Assembly: GCA_025677835.1 (NCBI GenBank)
Contig: JAIXMR010000035.1
Location: 62,001 to 126,000, forward strand
Length of the DNA: 64,000 nt
Reading direction: 5' to 3'
From: Sporodiniella umbellata
Lineage: Eukaryota; Mucoromycota; Mucoromycetes; Mucorales; Rhizopodaceae
Shown here: one piece after another, positions 12,701-25,515 of the stretch
How positions within the stretch are numbered: the first letter of the stretch is position 1
Layout: the number at the start of each line of letters is the position of its first letter
Position numbers and translations under genes: made by a program
Notes under the pieces: generated by a model
The model's input: only the letters and a program-made list of their open reading frames with translations
Database searches by the model: none
What the model was told of the DNA's origin: nothing

Positions 12701-14414
12701 TGTCGGGGTGATACATTGAATAGGAGCCTTGCTCATGCTCTAAGTCCCTCTGAGCTATGTTTTCTTGGAACAAATTGCTGAGATTGTTTACAGATGTTGA
12801 ATCGTGATCAGACGAAGGAACATTAAACATAACGTCGCTTTCGTTAGAGTGGTTTTCTTGAGGGTGTTCAAATGATTGCAAGTTTTCGAATACAATATCC
12901 TGTTGATCGTACGACACAGAATCAGACAAATCGGGGCTATTATTCTTGTTTTTGGAGTCATGTTCATTTATTGTCTGACTATCGACCGGCAAAAACGAGT
13001 TTTCTGAAAAACCTTTGGTTTCCTGATTGGCCCCTTGATTTAAAAGGCTTGGCTCTTGGTTGTTTGTTTGATTGAAATCAAAGAAATTGGATTCAAAGAC
13101 ATCTTGCGTTGATTCCAAAAGTTGCTTGTTAGAGTTTTGGTCCTCGTTTGCCAAAAAGATTGTGGGATCTATGGTTTGTGGATTCGGGTCACCCTCTTCG
13201 TGTTTTCCGTATTCAGTTTGGGGGTTATCAAAAGCGCTACGGCTGCTGGGCTGCGATTGTTTTTGCTGAGCATTTCTTCCTTCTGCAACAGCTAAATTTG
13301 GAGGAGGTAATTCTAAGCTATTCTTTTCTTGAGTAGGAGCATATTGACTTTCGTGGGGGTTTGTGTATGCATTGGGGTTGTAAGTCTGTTGCAGACCCGA
13401 GTCTTGTATAGCGTAGACATTTGTATCATATGTATGATCATAGGCTTGTTGGTTGCTTTGATCGTGTTTGGGATAGCTATTGGGGTCATATACCTCCTGG
13501 GTGTAAGCACTAGGGTTGTAAGTTTGTAGATTTGAGTCTTGTGCAGTATAAGTATTGGGATCGTATGTGTGTTGAACGCTCTGATCTTCACTATAAGCAT
13601 TAGGGCCATACGTTTGTTGAGCACTCTGATCTCCATTATAAGCATTAGGGTCATATGTTTGTTGAACGCTCTGATCTTCACTATAAGCATTAGGGTCATA
13701 CATTTGTTGAGCACTCTGATCTCCATTATAAGCATTAGGGTCATACGTTTGTTGAGCACTTTGGTTTTGGCCAGTGTAGGCATTAGGATCGTATGTTTGT
13801 TGAATGTTTTGGTTTTGCTGAACATAAGCGTTAGGGTCGTATGCACTTTGGCTTTGGCTAGCATAGGCGTTGGGATCGTAACCCTCTTGAGAATAGTACT
13901 GAGCATCATAATTATAGTCGTACCCATATTGACTCATATCGTATTCTTGGTTGGTGTTGGGGTCATAATAGTGCACTTGGTTCTGCTCATCATAATAATA
14001 ATGTACATTGGGATCAAACTGCTGCCATTGTGTGTTAGTCTGCTCTTGTCCAATGTTTTCAGGTATCTGTTGATCAAAGCTAGAGGCCGGATCATAAGAT
14101 TTGGTAAGTGATGTTGGTTCAGGAGGTACATGTTCCTGGTTTTCAGTATTGGAATTAGGTCCTAAATGGTCAAAAAATGTCTCAGACGGAGCCTGTTGTT
14201 GATCGAAGAAATTGGCCGCTGACGCGTTAGAAGGTTGAGCAGAAGAAAAAAAGTCGTTAGAAACGTCGTTATTTCCAAACAAAACCGAGGCATCAGCTAC
14301 ATTATTGGACGGTTTCTCGTTCGAAGAGAGCTGTTTAGCCTGGCTAGAGGGGCTGTTCTTTGAGGACCCTTTAGAAGGAATTGATTCTTTTACATTCTCA
14401 GATCGAGAAGTCAT
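9713..14414 (-). CDS. SEC16: COPII coat assembly scaffold Sec16
   Basis: Peripheral ER protein that organises exit sites and scaffolds COPII assembly (Sec23/24, Sec13/31, Sar1). Exons: 14414-11752, 11687-11374, 11314-11149, 11081-10782, 10705-10563, 10515-9713; about 1462 aa, typical for Sec16. Seen: a disordered N-terminus, a tandem YDPNAY-type repeat block (about residues 155-360), a CPxxxC...CCxC zinc-ribbon-like patch (about 765-785), the conserved central ACE1-type helical domain (LLDGDREGAVQFATEHDMW; ESRICYLLSP) and a Pro/Gly-rich tail ending RSRYVDVFNPPS, the usual Sec16 C-terminus. All splice phases agree. Intron 1 contains a long A-run in the sense strand. The formin gene lies 221 bp upstream in the same orientation. 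Confidence 0.9.
13340..13960 (-). repeat. coding tandem repeat, YDPNAY units in Sec16
   Basis: About a dozen imperfect units of roughly 15-20 codons built on Q-x-TYDPNAY with variable Gln/Asn/Ser/Asp linkers (GDQSAQQ, EDQSVQQ). Neighbouring units are almost identical at DNA level, pointing to recent unit duplication. Tyr/Asn/Gln-rich repeats are typical of condensation-prone regions (inference). Confidence 0.85.
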
Positions 14415-14635
14415 TTTTCTAAGAGAAAGGGAAACGAGTGTTTTTAGTTGTTTGGTATCACAAGGAGTTGAGCAATTGAATCTTACATCAATCCGATTTT
14501 ATTAAAAAACAAAAAACTGGGCAAAAGAAGGCTCAAAACAATAGAGTGAGGTGTAATGCAATCGGGTATTCAAAATTAAATGTTAGCAAATTGCTTGTGT
14601 TTGGAAATGATTGGTTGGAAATGATTGGTTCGATT

Positions 14636-17600
14636 TTATTGTGCCAGTTCCGAGGGCACTGTGGTTGGCTGCTTTTCTTCAGCCAATGGGGCTGATTTTT
14701 GCATTTCAAGTCGCTGGGACCTAGGAAGTGGAGGCGTATCCTCTTCATTTTGAATGTTTCTTAAGAGGTCTTCTACTTTAACAACCATAGATTCTGTCCT
14801 GGTTTTTCTTCTTTCTCTTATAGACATTCTACGGCTTTTTCTTTTTTGGCCAGTATTTATTTCTCCTGAGCGAAGTTTTAGTAGCAAGTTGTCCATAATA
14901 TCCTTATCTTCCTGGTTTTCCGTAGCACCTGATAATTTTTGTTAGATTTGCTACAATAGAACGATAAAAATAGCGTGACAAACCATCTTTGATATCCAGT
15001 TTGTTTTTGAGGAGTGCCTTTCGTTGTTCCTGGTACTGTTTGGACTTTTCTGCTTGTTCCTTTTTCTTTCTTTGCAGGTCGATATCGCCTCTAACTCTTT
15101 TCCAACTAGACAAGAATGTTTGGAAAATACCAAAAAATTCGTCAGGCTTCATGTTGCTAGGATTCTCGCCAAAGTACGATACAACATCTTTATAAGCAAC
15201 ATCCATAGATGTATATCTGACTTCAAGCAAATCAAATTTATCAATCGCTTGATCGCGGAATTTGATCATAGTAGCGGCAAAGTTATCTCCTTCTTCAGCT
15301 TCATAATCGGGGCCGTAATGGCACTCGAGTTCATGAATAAGCGTTTGAAGGCCAACTCTCAAATCATTATAGTCCTTGATCAAATCTTGTATTGTAACTA
15401 CTCACATTATATTTTGTTGAATCTATAATTTTTTTTGACTTTTCGTGTTTGCTTACCTCGACACGCTTCTCCACAAAGCTCCAAGTCTTTCTCTAAATTA
15501 TCGCTGATCATAGGGAACCTCTCCTCAATCATTGTACACAAAAAGTGAAGTAAAGTTGTATCGTTTGTAGATGCTCGTGTATCAACTAGCTTGTTAATAC
15601 TACTGATACGGATACCAAACGCGCCACCCTGAAAGTTTGTTCCATTCAAAAAGTTTCCTACCATCAAGATAATCTATAGGTAGTGTTAGAGTAAGCTAGT
15701 CATTCAGAGTATTTTCTTACATTCAAAAAGTCAATGAAAGCTACAGATTCTTTTAAATTAGTTGAGGCGTCCATCACATTTGACATATTTCTTCCAAGTT
15801 GAGTAATACGTTCACGAAACGTAGTAATAAATAGCATATGAGTAAGACGCTCTTTGAATCGATCAACAGTCATTATCTACTCAAACAATGGTCAGCACAA
15901 TATGTAAAACGAAGGGTCTTTACCTCTGCGCAAAAGGCATCTGATTTTGACAGACATTCCAAATCTTCTTCTGATGCTGTTTTCATGAATACAGAGAGTT
16001 TACCCATCTCATCATGGGAAGGTAGGCTCATCATTAGATTTTTCAACAAAACCTCAGAACAGAACCGCTCATCTATGGCCAGTAGTTTTTTCTTAAACTC
16101 GCTGAAAGACACATTTTTGTGCTTTGCCAAAATAGCAATATCTGAACAAATTAGAGTCAATTAACATTGCGTTTAATTTTCTTTCTTGACTTACTAATGT
16201 TGTATGCTTTCCTTGGATCGATAATAGAAATCTCTTGTCTTTTTTCTTTTTTAGCGAGTTTTTTAGATACAATTACTTTTTGGGCAAATATTTCCTCCAT
16301 CCGCTTAAATATTCCCTCTGCGTCAAACAAGCTTTCTAAAGCCTCTTCTTCCGAAGTAGCTTTCTTCCATAATGTAGATTGAATATGGTTTGCATTAAGC
16401 TTCTGCCATTGTAACTGTCGCGTTTTAACTGTTGGCAGATGTTTGACTTGTTTACGAAGGGCCATTGTATTAGGGGCTAGAGGAGGAGGAGGAGCGCTGC
16501 CAGGTGGAGGTGGGGGTATTGGTGTGTTAGGCTGAGGGGGAGGGGGAGGAGCAAAGCTGTCTGCTGAAGGTGGGCTATTAGTAAGCGGTGGTGGGGGCGG
16601 TGGTGGGGGTGTCGATGAAGGGTCAGATACAGATAAACTAATCTCTGTAGGCGAAATAGCGAAAGGAGGGGGAGGGGGAGGTGGGGGTAGTAGTGATACT
16701 GGTGGGCGGGCATCTGTGGGTAAACAGTTGATTAAAGATGGAGGTGGAGGCGGAGGTGGAGGTGGAGGTGGTGGGGAGGGCAATGGCAATAATGATGAGT
16801 TAAATTTGTTTGCTGAAGGTGGGGAGGCAGACGGTGTTTGATTAAAATTAAGCTTTTCAGGTGCTGCGGGTATATTGTGAAGATTCGTGATATTTGAGCT
16901 ATTGCCCGTATCGTCAGCGGTTTTTGAAGGGAGAAAAGTATCTTTTTTGGCTTCTGAGAAATCCGAAGCAACGCCTGAAGACATATTCTCATACCCGCTG
17001 TTTAAAGAAATTACTTCTTTAGAAGAATGGGGTTGTTCGTCGTCATGTTTTGAAGAATAGTATTCTTCAATGGACTGGTCTATCAGTTTTCTCGATGAAA
17101 CGTCCGTGTTTTTTTCCTCCTTTAGTGACTTTCTTCTCCTAATTTCAACCGAATCCTTTTGCTGTAAATCATGCTCCTGCATTATTCTAGACTCTTGATT
17201 TTCCACTGCATTGATGTTGACTTGTCTCTTGCGGTTATTAGAACGTCTTACTGAGGAGCCCATAAGAGGCATGGTTCCAGGCAACACAAACTCGCCTAAT
17301 CCATTACTGGACCCAAACTGACGTGCCAACTGTGATTTGAAATCTTCAGACAGACCTGCTGCAACTGACATGTATTTGTTTCGGCTTGATTCAATGGGCG
17401 ATGTATCTACAGTAACTTCAGATCCTTTGCGATGGTGATGCCCTTCAAGACTTTCTTGGGCACGAATTCTACCAAAAGCAGTTGCAAGGTCTTTGCGAGA
17501 TATAGTTACATCCCCTTCCAAATTAGATCCATCCTCATCAATCAGTTTGTAAAATTCATCAAATTGCCTTCCTGCTTGTTCAAAGTTGGCATCATATTCA

Positions 17601-19767
17601 CTTTGGAGGTCCCTTAGTTTTTTCTGTAGTGTGGAAATTGTATGTCGGGACATTCTCAACAAATCTTCCAACGATGCTGTTTTTTCTCTGAGCTGAATAA
17701 CTTCCAGTACATCTATAAAAACGATTTTAGCTAAGGCAAAAATTTCTTTTATAGACTGTTCTATAAATGTTACCGCCTTTGCTCGATAGCTGCGAGCGCA
17801 ACAAGTCTCTTTCCCTTTCAACTTCCACATATTCAGCCTGGAGTTCTTTCATGTCTTCTAATGTATTTTTTAAGATGTCTTGGTCAGCAAATTTGTCAAT
17901 CAAATGCTGAACAGTCGTATTATAATCAGCAAAAAAATCCCCTGCCAAGCCCTTATGGTCCAAAACAACCTGGGCCACTAGATTGTCAACGATTTGAAAA
18001 TATCTAGCCTTTGTATGTGGCTCTTCTGTGTTGATCAACAAAAGATGCTGTAATGAGCTCAAGAAAAAATCGTATGCCCTTGTCCCTTCTACATCGTTCA
18101 AAATATATTCAAAAACTTCTCGAGGATCGTCTTTGTCACTCAGCATATTTTCGTGGTACATGTCCATAAGTTCTTCATGATCGTTCTCTGCTAAAGATTT
18201 GAACTCCCTGATTTGACGGTCTACGTGTTCGTCTGAAAGCTCCTTCATTTTAATCAAAACTCTTTCTAAGCCTGACGCTGTCATTTGGTTTCTAAGATGT
18301 ATTCTTATTTCGACATCCTCTACCACATTGACAACTGCATTAACTAGGATTATATTATATAGCTATATGTACACAGCAACATATTAGTTGCATGTCTAAA
18401 CAATATATAATGGAAATAACATACAACGTATTCTGTCAATTGATTGTCAGGTGACCCATAGATTGCCATTTGTTTGAAATCGTCGCTTGCACCCACCATG
18501 CTGCCCATCCTTCCTCTTCCTCCTAAAGAACTCTCTAATTCATTTAGCCACACATCAAATCTGCCTAGACCCCGCTCATTGTCGCGCAATTTGTCCATTG
18601 CCTTTAGAACAATATCCTGCCCTATAGGGATTTCATAGTAGCACATGAACACAAGCACTTCACATACAAGGCGACGTGATTGAATGGAAGGGGATGTAAT
18701 ACAGCTGAATATTGCTTGTATACATCGAGGGTGGTTCAAAGCTTCTCTAGCACCTACCTATTCGCTAGTTAGTATACGTTTCCGCAAAGTTTTATACATG
18801 TACTCTGTTGTTCAATAAGGCCTTGAAGCATTTCAATAGATCTCCTTCTACAGATGGGTTGACAACATTTCTAATTGTTTGATTTCAAAGGTTACTAGTG
18901 AGGAAAAGGAGTGAAAAGGGGATGCTTACCTATTTTTAGTTTTATTTAGCGTTGCCAATAATTCGGTAACCACCTGCAGACCGCTCATATCGATAAACTG
19001 TCTGACCCAGCTTTTTGAATGTAAAAGTGTATATTAGCTACATTGAGATTTTGCTTCCTCGCTATTACCTTAATGGCATTGTTCTTAGTCCAACTGCAAG
19101 ATGAGATACCACTTTTGCATCAACTCCCTTCGAGGTATCTGCTAGTTTTTTTACGTAGTAACCAGGACCTTTGCCCTCCTCAACTTTCTTGTCTTTTTTC
19201 GAGTTGGCTTGATGCGTTGTACTAGTCTCAGCCTGAATATCCTGAGCTACCATGATCCGTTTTTTATCGACGTGAAAAGAAGACATATTTAGTCTTGCAT
19301 TCGTATCGTTTATGCCTCTCCTAATCTATTTGGCGACAATAAAACAACAAGAGAAAAAATCGTGGTAAATAAAACCAGGGCTTTTTTGATATGTCTATTT
19401 TCATATATATTTTTTTTATTGAACATACAAGCATTTTCTCGAAATAATCCTCCACTTCTGCATCTGACATGAATTCTACATGATTTAAATCGTTATCGGT
19501 GTTTTGCATAGACGAGGACTGTGAGTTTTTGTATGAAGACATGTCCACTCTGTGTCCAGCTACAAGAGCAATTAGTTTAGAGATTTTGCCTATTGGGGAG
19601 ATTCTGTATATGTTCTGTATGTGTTTTTTACGATTCAAATAGTAGTCCTCAGATGGGTGAGGACTGCCAGGGGAATGAGGTGCATTAACATGATGTTGAA
19701 TATTAGTTTGGACAATTATCTCTGCTTTTTTCCTCCCTTTCGATTTTCCTCGAGTAAAGAGGTCCAT
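14636..19767 (-). CDS. Diaphanous-related formin (Bni1/SepA type)
   Basis: Nucleates and processively elongates actin filaments at polarised sites, under Rho GTPase control. Twelve exons: 19767-19429, 19325-19069, 19010-18930, 18870-18804, 18757-18425, 18362-17774, 17712-16195, 16141-15924, 15876-15721, 15673-15457, 15385-14984, 14928-14636; about 1489 aa with all phases consistent. Domains: N-terminal GTPase-binding/FH3 region (SWVRQFIDMSGLQ; EDVEIRIHLRNQ), a coiled coil around residues 560-600, a proline-rich FH1 (about 860-965) with several runs of 5-14 prolines, FH2 (about 970-1390, including KAYNIAILAKHKN and LMVGNFLNGTNFQGGAFG), and a C-terminal DAD (MDNLLLKLRSG followed by RKSRRMSIRERRKTR), so it should be autoinhibited. 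The exon of 67 nt is recognised from EGDLLKCFKALLNN. Confidence 0.93.
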
Positions 19768-22341
19768 TTTAAATAAAACAGGACCTAGACTAAGAACAAA
19801 AGGATATGTTCCCTAATAATTCAATAAAAAAAGAAAAGCATCACAAAAAGGGGCCCACAACAAATAATAAGCGGAATTTCAAATAAGTTACACATCAAAT
19901 TGTGTTTTCTATAGAGCAAGGCTTTTTATTTAATGGTCTCTCAACGATATTTATGGAGCAAAAAGAAAGATAAACGCCTTTTTGGTTTTCAATTGTATGA
20001 CAAAATGTTTTGCAAACGATGTGGGTTTTTGATTGTTTTACTATATGCAACGCTAATTGATCAACAAAATGCTGTCAACACTACTCAGAATTAACTTTTT
20101 TTTAATCTATCTCAGAAATTAATTGTTCATTTGCTATAATATATAACGTTTTCCAGCATTATTAGTCAGAGTAATATACATTTATACCAAAAGAACAAAC
20201 AGTAACCTTTAACAGCCACATAAATTGTGCACCGTCAGATTTGCACAGCAGTTTAAAAAAACCTATATGTTCTACTGTCACACAAACTCTTGGTCGATAA
20301 GGAATAGAATGAGAAACAGTCCTATAATAGGCAAAAGAAATATACGTTTCTCTTATTTCTTTAATACCATGAAATAAGCATGTAGAGAGCATTTTGTGTT
20401 ATGGTTGAGTCTAAAAAAAAAAAGAAGAAAACATTTCAATTGACAAGTAACTATAGCTCAGCCCATCTTATAGCTTGTAAACTTAACAGACCAAATTATG
20501 AATGAAGATACACACTCCGATACAACGCGAACCCAAAGGTAGACTTTAGCTAACGTTAATCGCAAAGTAGGATTTTTTTAATAAAAGCAAACTAAAAAAT
20601 AATAACAAGGCTTGCTAAAGCTACATTTAAATGTATAAATATCTATAGACAGGATCGTACAACTGTTTTGATGCATTGTACGCTTGACACTGTAATGTTT
20701 CGTGCTTTACTTTTAAAATGCTTAGAATTCTCAAAGATACGTTGCAACCTATTATGAAATTCACCTATCCGATCATATTACAGAAAATCATACTCATTTT
20801 TCCGGGAACTACTATTTTCCAAAAAAAAAAAGAAAAAATATACCAATGTAAGCTAGTTGACACTCACTTTTGCTACTATATGTGAAGGCTACAGAGCTTT
20901 TTAGTCGATATCCAAACCTTTCTCTCTTTTCATAAGCATAATTGCGTCTTATTTGAAGTAGTTTTTTTTGATCTAGTGACTATTTAAGCGTAGAGTATTA
21001 TTAGAGGCTTTATAACTTTCTGGTGAAATCTTTTTATTTTATCTTATCTTGCTTTTTTGAAAACAATTACCTCTCTTATTACATGTAAAAAGCAACAATA
21101 TTCTTTTATTTTACTCTTGAATAAAAACAAAAAGTGAGTCAGGAGGATGTCAATGTTGAACACTAATGCGCATATAAGGTGCCGTTGCAACTCTGTTTAT
21201 ACAGAGATTACTACGAGAGCCTATAAGGAACACTAGGTTTTACCAGTATCAAAGCAATCAACGGCCACAGATACAGTTTCTCAAAGCAAGCCATAGTGAT
21301 TGACTGTTGTTTTTTTACCTTAAGAGGCAATAGTTGAGTAGAATAATGCAACTATGTCGAATGATAATAGGCATTTGAGCATTGACGGAGATAGTCGAAG
21401 CCGCTATTAAAATCTACAAACGGTTCCCATTAAGCTAACTTTATATGAAAACTTGTTATTAAGTATTATGTTGTCTTAAGTTTTTTTTTTTTTATAAAAT
21501 TCATACAGTAACAGACTTATTGTACTTATTATACTCTTTTGTAGAACACAGAACTTGTAAACTTTGAGTAGGCGTAGATTGAATATTCATTTCGCGATTC
21601 TATTCTGATGTTGATAGCCACACTTCATAGACTTGTCGTCCATCACACAAGAAACAGTGATTCGAGACGATATAAAACACGTTTGGGTTTCATTAGTACT
21701 CTATGCATTTTTTCTATAAGGGAAAAAAAGAAAAGGAGCTGGTGTTGTTTGAAAGCCCTTTTAGTCTGTTGATTATAGATTCGCTAAGCTATTTGTTATA
21801 TTTTAGAGTCTATATTCTGTCTTCTCATTTTGCTTTGTCAGCCTTGTTCGATTTGCAGAATCCAATAGTATCAAATCAGGTTCTGATTGATTGTCATTTT
21901 GTTGGGCTTATTTCGTATGGTTTTTTTTTTGTCAAAAAATACGCGTTTTTCATTGCTCTGATTTCTTTTAAACCGATAATAAAGGCCCGCAACAAGCAAC
22001 CCAAAGCTAATTAATTACTGAAGGCATTTACCAACTACGCCTTCCATCCAGTTAACTTACATACAGAGACTGTTTTCTGTTGGCTTATTTCTTATTGATA
22101 GCCTTGTATTCAATAAACAATCGATGTATGTTGAAAACAACTAAACAGATTCACTCTACAAAAACAAAAAACAAATTTCATAAAATGAGCATTCTCCCTC
22201 CCTTTTCCCGCCCACTCTAACTTTCAAACACGCTTCACGTCAAAATTCTACTATAACAAAAGGAACGCGACCGTTCTTTTTTTTTTTTTTTTTGATTCTA
22301 TCATGTGTTTTTTAGGCTGTTCATTTGCAAGGGTGTCGAAT
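19768..22341. other. intergenic region without recognised gene
   Basis: No coding region could be supported on either strand. The open frames 20162-20392 (-) and 21703-22014 (+) have no recognisable domain, no clear promoter and unlikely composition. There are short T/A runs near 21481-21494 and 22277-22293. Confidence 0.5.
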
Positions 22342-22687
22342 TTATTTGCTGACAACATATCCGGTTCCCTTGTAACCTTCTGAAGAGATACCACTGATGG
22401 GGTTGGAGTTTTGGCTCTTGAGATATTCGTTAGTAGCTTCTTCCCATTCTTTGTTGATAGTTTTGGGAGTTTCTTTGCCTAAAAGAAAAAGCAAGCGATT
22501 AGAGTCAAACGAGATTATTAGGCTTCGAGTTTTTTTTTACCACCAAGACGGATAGCATAGAAAAGAGCACCAGAGGCGGCAATAACACCAGCAACACCAG
22601 CAAAGACCTTAGCACCGTGACCAGGCTTGGTGAAAGGCTCACGAGGACCGTGAGGGCCAAAAGCAATGTAGTCTAATCATTAAAGAA

Positions 22688-22725
<38 letters not shown>

Positions 22726-22965
22726 AGTTAATTACCCATCGAAGAATGCGTAAAACTACTTACAAGCGGCCTTCTTTTCATCGAGAGAAAGAACCTTCCA
22801 ATCAGCCTTTTGGGCTTCTTCAAGTTGTTTGGCGATGGTGTTTTGTTCGGCAGCAGAAAGAGTCTTCCAACGGGCTTCGATGTTTTGAACAGAAACGGTG
22901 GAAGCATTGCGGCGACCCATCATGCGAGAAGCACCAGTAGCACGAGCAGCAGTAAGACGGAACAT
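22342..22965 (-). CDS. cytochrome c oxidase subunit IV (fungal Cox5-type)
   Basis: Nuclear-encoded subunit of respiratory complex IV in the inner mitochondrial membrane. Exons 22965-22764, 22672-22541, 22478-22342; 156 aa, the family length. Seen: a basic, Ser/Arg-rich presequence (MFRLTAARATGASRMMGRRN), the matrix-side motif RWKTLSAAEQNTIAKQLEEA, then DWKVLSLDEKKAAYYIAFGP, a single membrane helix (KVFAGVAGVIAASGALFYAI) and a conserved tail (NKEWEEATNEYLKSQNSNPI). Intron 1 carries a run of 34 A on the plus strand, that is U34 in the transcript. The family call is firm; Cox5a/5b paralogue status cannot be assigned. Confidence 0.93.
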
Positions 22966-23199
22966 TCTATTAATTCAAGTTGAAGAGAGAGGGAATAAAA
23001 GAAAGCGGTGTTTTTGAGTGCTTTCGATTTTTTTTTTTTTTTTTCTAATCTTTCAGAACTTACACGCCGGGGAGGCTGAGTAAAATACTAGGGCAAATAG
23101 GTCCGTGGAGCTGATGAATTGCAAACTGAATATTTACGTCACAAAAAAAATGACCAATCAAAATAGTTTATTGAGGAAAATAAAAAAATATAAAAAGAA

Positions 23200-25318
23200 T
23201 TACTGACGAAGACCAGCAATTTCTCTCATAATAGAGACCTCAGTAGCTACTTTTTGTTGTTGAGCAGGTGCTAATTCTTCACCTTGTCTCATCTTATCTT
23301 TAAGCTCTCTAATCTGTCTCAACTTCTTTTCCAAGTTGCGAATCTTTTTCTGCTTTTCTTCTTCAGTCAAACTTGGTTCGGCCTTGCCCAACTCTTTTCT
23401 GACTTCTTTTTTAGGACTGCTGTGACCATTTTTTGCCTTTGAGCCTACAGGAGCACCCACAACCTTTCTTTGAGTGGTGGGACCTTTACCAGAGCCATTC
23501 AAAGCAGCAGCTCTTTCAGATAAAGTCATAGGTTGAGCAGTGCCGCGAAGATGTGGAGGTCTATAGGCACCAGCAGGAGCTGTAGTAGATTTAGCCGCAC
23601 TACCTTTCGATGGAAGCACCTTGATAGGAGTAGGAGGAGGAGAGGCTGACCGAGCAGGGAAAAGGCTGACTGGTTGGGGGCGATAGCCAATTTGGTAAAG
23701 CTCTTGAATTTCTTCTTCATAAATCAAGCTACCAGTGTGGTGCCATAACTTGAAACCGTTATCTACACGAAGACGAGGAGTCAACGTAGCCGTAAGAAGA
23801 TATCGTCCACAAGGAGACCATTCACAATGAGTGGCGTTAGAGGCAGAGAAAGTATTGATCTTCTTTAAGGTCTTTCTGTCGTAAAGATCAACTGTACCAT
23901 TCAAATTACCGAAACCGGCAATACAGATAGTGCGGCCCTGAGGACTGAATCTGACAAAGTTACGAGGGTTGATGCCAAAGTCATGGACAGGCTTAGCACG
24001 ATGATCAAACAAAGTGGCTTTGGCAGGCATTGAGCCATAGATGACAACAAACTCTTTAGAGTCAGGCCCCCAGGTAACATCGTGTACGGGCCCTTCTTTG
24101 TCGAGAGGGACGCGACAATCAAAGTTGCCAGCTACAGAGAGATAGTACAGGTTGGTCTCTCCATAGTACGATTTGTTGGACTTATCCACGTCAGTATGGG
24201 TCAACACAAGTAAGTTGGTACCCAAATCGTTCCAATACAATGTGACGCTGTCAGCTTTGAAAAACGTTTTGCTTGTCAAGGGTGATTTGAAGTTGGGGAC
24301 GCTAAACATACGAACAACGCCAGGTGCTCCCTATCTTTAATTCAATAAACACGTATCAAAACAAAAAAAAAACACCTTCATTGTTATCTCACCTTTTTCT
24401 CTGGTACAAATACTGCAACAGCAGGGGACTTTCCAGGACTTAACGAATATTGAGCAACACCCTCCATCTTAAGCCTAGCCCATACAGCTATATAGTTGTG
24501 TAAGAAAACCGCGTCCCTCCTACTTCTAAGTTTCCGTACCTTTTCCAACATCTTTGCTTTCCCAAAACTGGATTTCACCAGTAACCATACGAGAGCAGTA
24601 TTTCTCGTCGTCTGTCCACTGAAAGTTCCTAGAAATAGAAAAACACGTTAGCTGATTACGCATCGTTGTTTTCGTGTTGTTAGATTACCAATTGTTTTGG
24701 GCCTTTTGACTAAAGGCAGCAATTTCTTGTCCAGTTTTTACATCCCAAATAGTCAAGTTATTGTTGGCAGAACCGTCCTCGCGCTTAGCTATACAAAGAT
24801 CGTTAGCAAAATACATACAAACATGCATCTATGTTTAGATTTACAAGGACGTTCCCAAGTAGCGAGATAGCTTCCTTGAGGGGACAACCAGAAGTCGATC
24901 ACATTGCTCTTGACAATTTCACACAGTTGCTCCAAACTGCTGGCATCAAACACTTTGACGCTAAATAAAGTGTAAATAATTCCATCTGGACTAAAAAAAA
25001 AGGAATGGCTTACAATTGATTGGTAGAATAAGCATACACATGGCCGTGTCTACTATATGTAAATGCACGAGTAGCGGTTTCCGGCCTAAAGCAAAAGAGA
25101 GAGAAAAAAGCGAGAATAACGTTAAGAGGCTAGTTGCTTATAAAAGTAGAAAATTTTACTTTGTAAAAGTGTTGATTGCTTTAAATTCGGGATATCCATC
25201 CCAAATGGTCAATTCCTTTTGAGAACGATCTAGAAAACACAATCAGCTCACTTTCTCTATATATTTGCAGAAAAAAAAAAATATTACATGAAAATTGAGT
25301 AATGGCTTTGGCGGACAT
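23200..25318 (-). CDS. eukaryotic translation initiation factor 2A (eIF2A)
   Basis: Monomeric WD-repeat factor that can deliver initiator tRNA to the 40S subunit in alternative initiation; cytosolic. Eight exons: 25318-25288, 25229-25160, 25085-25014, 24960-24845, 24788-24689, 24628-24540, 24487-24393, 24330-23200; about 567 aa. Seen: a beta-propeller with family phrases (VHDVTWGPDSKEFVVIYG, FGINPRNFVRFSPQGR, NATHCEWSPCGRYLLTAT), then a Pro/Ala/Ser-rich linker containing YRPPHLRG, and a C-terminal coiled coil (EEEKQKKIRNLEKKLRQIRE), the order known for eIF2A. Phases are all consistent. It is divergent from the carrier gene at 25516 and shares its promoter. Confidence 0.93.
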
Positions 25319-25345
25319 GATGAGGGAACGATTGACAATGAAAAA

Positions 25346-25377
<32 letters not shown>

Positions 25378-25515
25378 AATGTATACAGTGCAGTGATTGT
25401 ACTGCTTTTTCTTGGGTGCAAAGGATATTCAGTGTCAGACAAATAGTGCCCTTATTAAAAGCAGCTGTTACACCAATTGACCCTTTTTCTTTGATTTCAT
25501 TCACACGGGACAACT
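25319..25515. promoter_or_regulatory. shared divergent promoter, A-run plus (TA)n
   Basis: Only 197 bp separate the ATGs of eIF2A (-) and the mitochondrial carrier (+). The segment contains a run of about 23 A followed by a (TA)n stretch ending ATATAAATG, which can act as nucleosome-excluding sequence plus TATA element (inference from known behaviour of poly(dA:dT)). Confidence 0.5.

Noticed and set aside
13340..13960. Regularly spaced repeats resembling a CRISPR array
   Set aside because: They are in frame, coding and imperfect within a eukaryotic gene; there are no unique spacers of constant length.
13329..14111. Long open frames on the strand opposite Sec16 (for example 190 aa at 13539-14111) and in another minus frame (204 aa)
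   Set aside because: They run across the YDPNAY tandem repeat, whose periodic codons keep other frames open. The translations are low-complexity Ile/Ser/Val or Met/Thr repeats.
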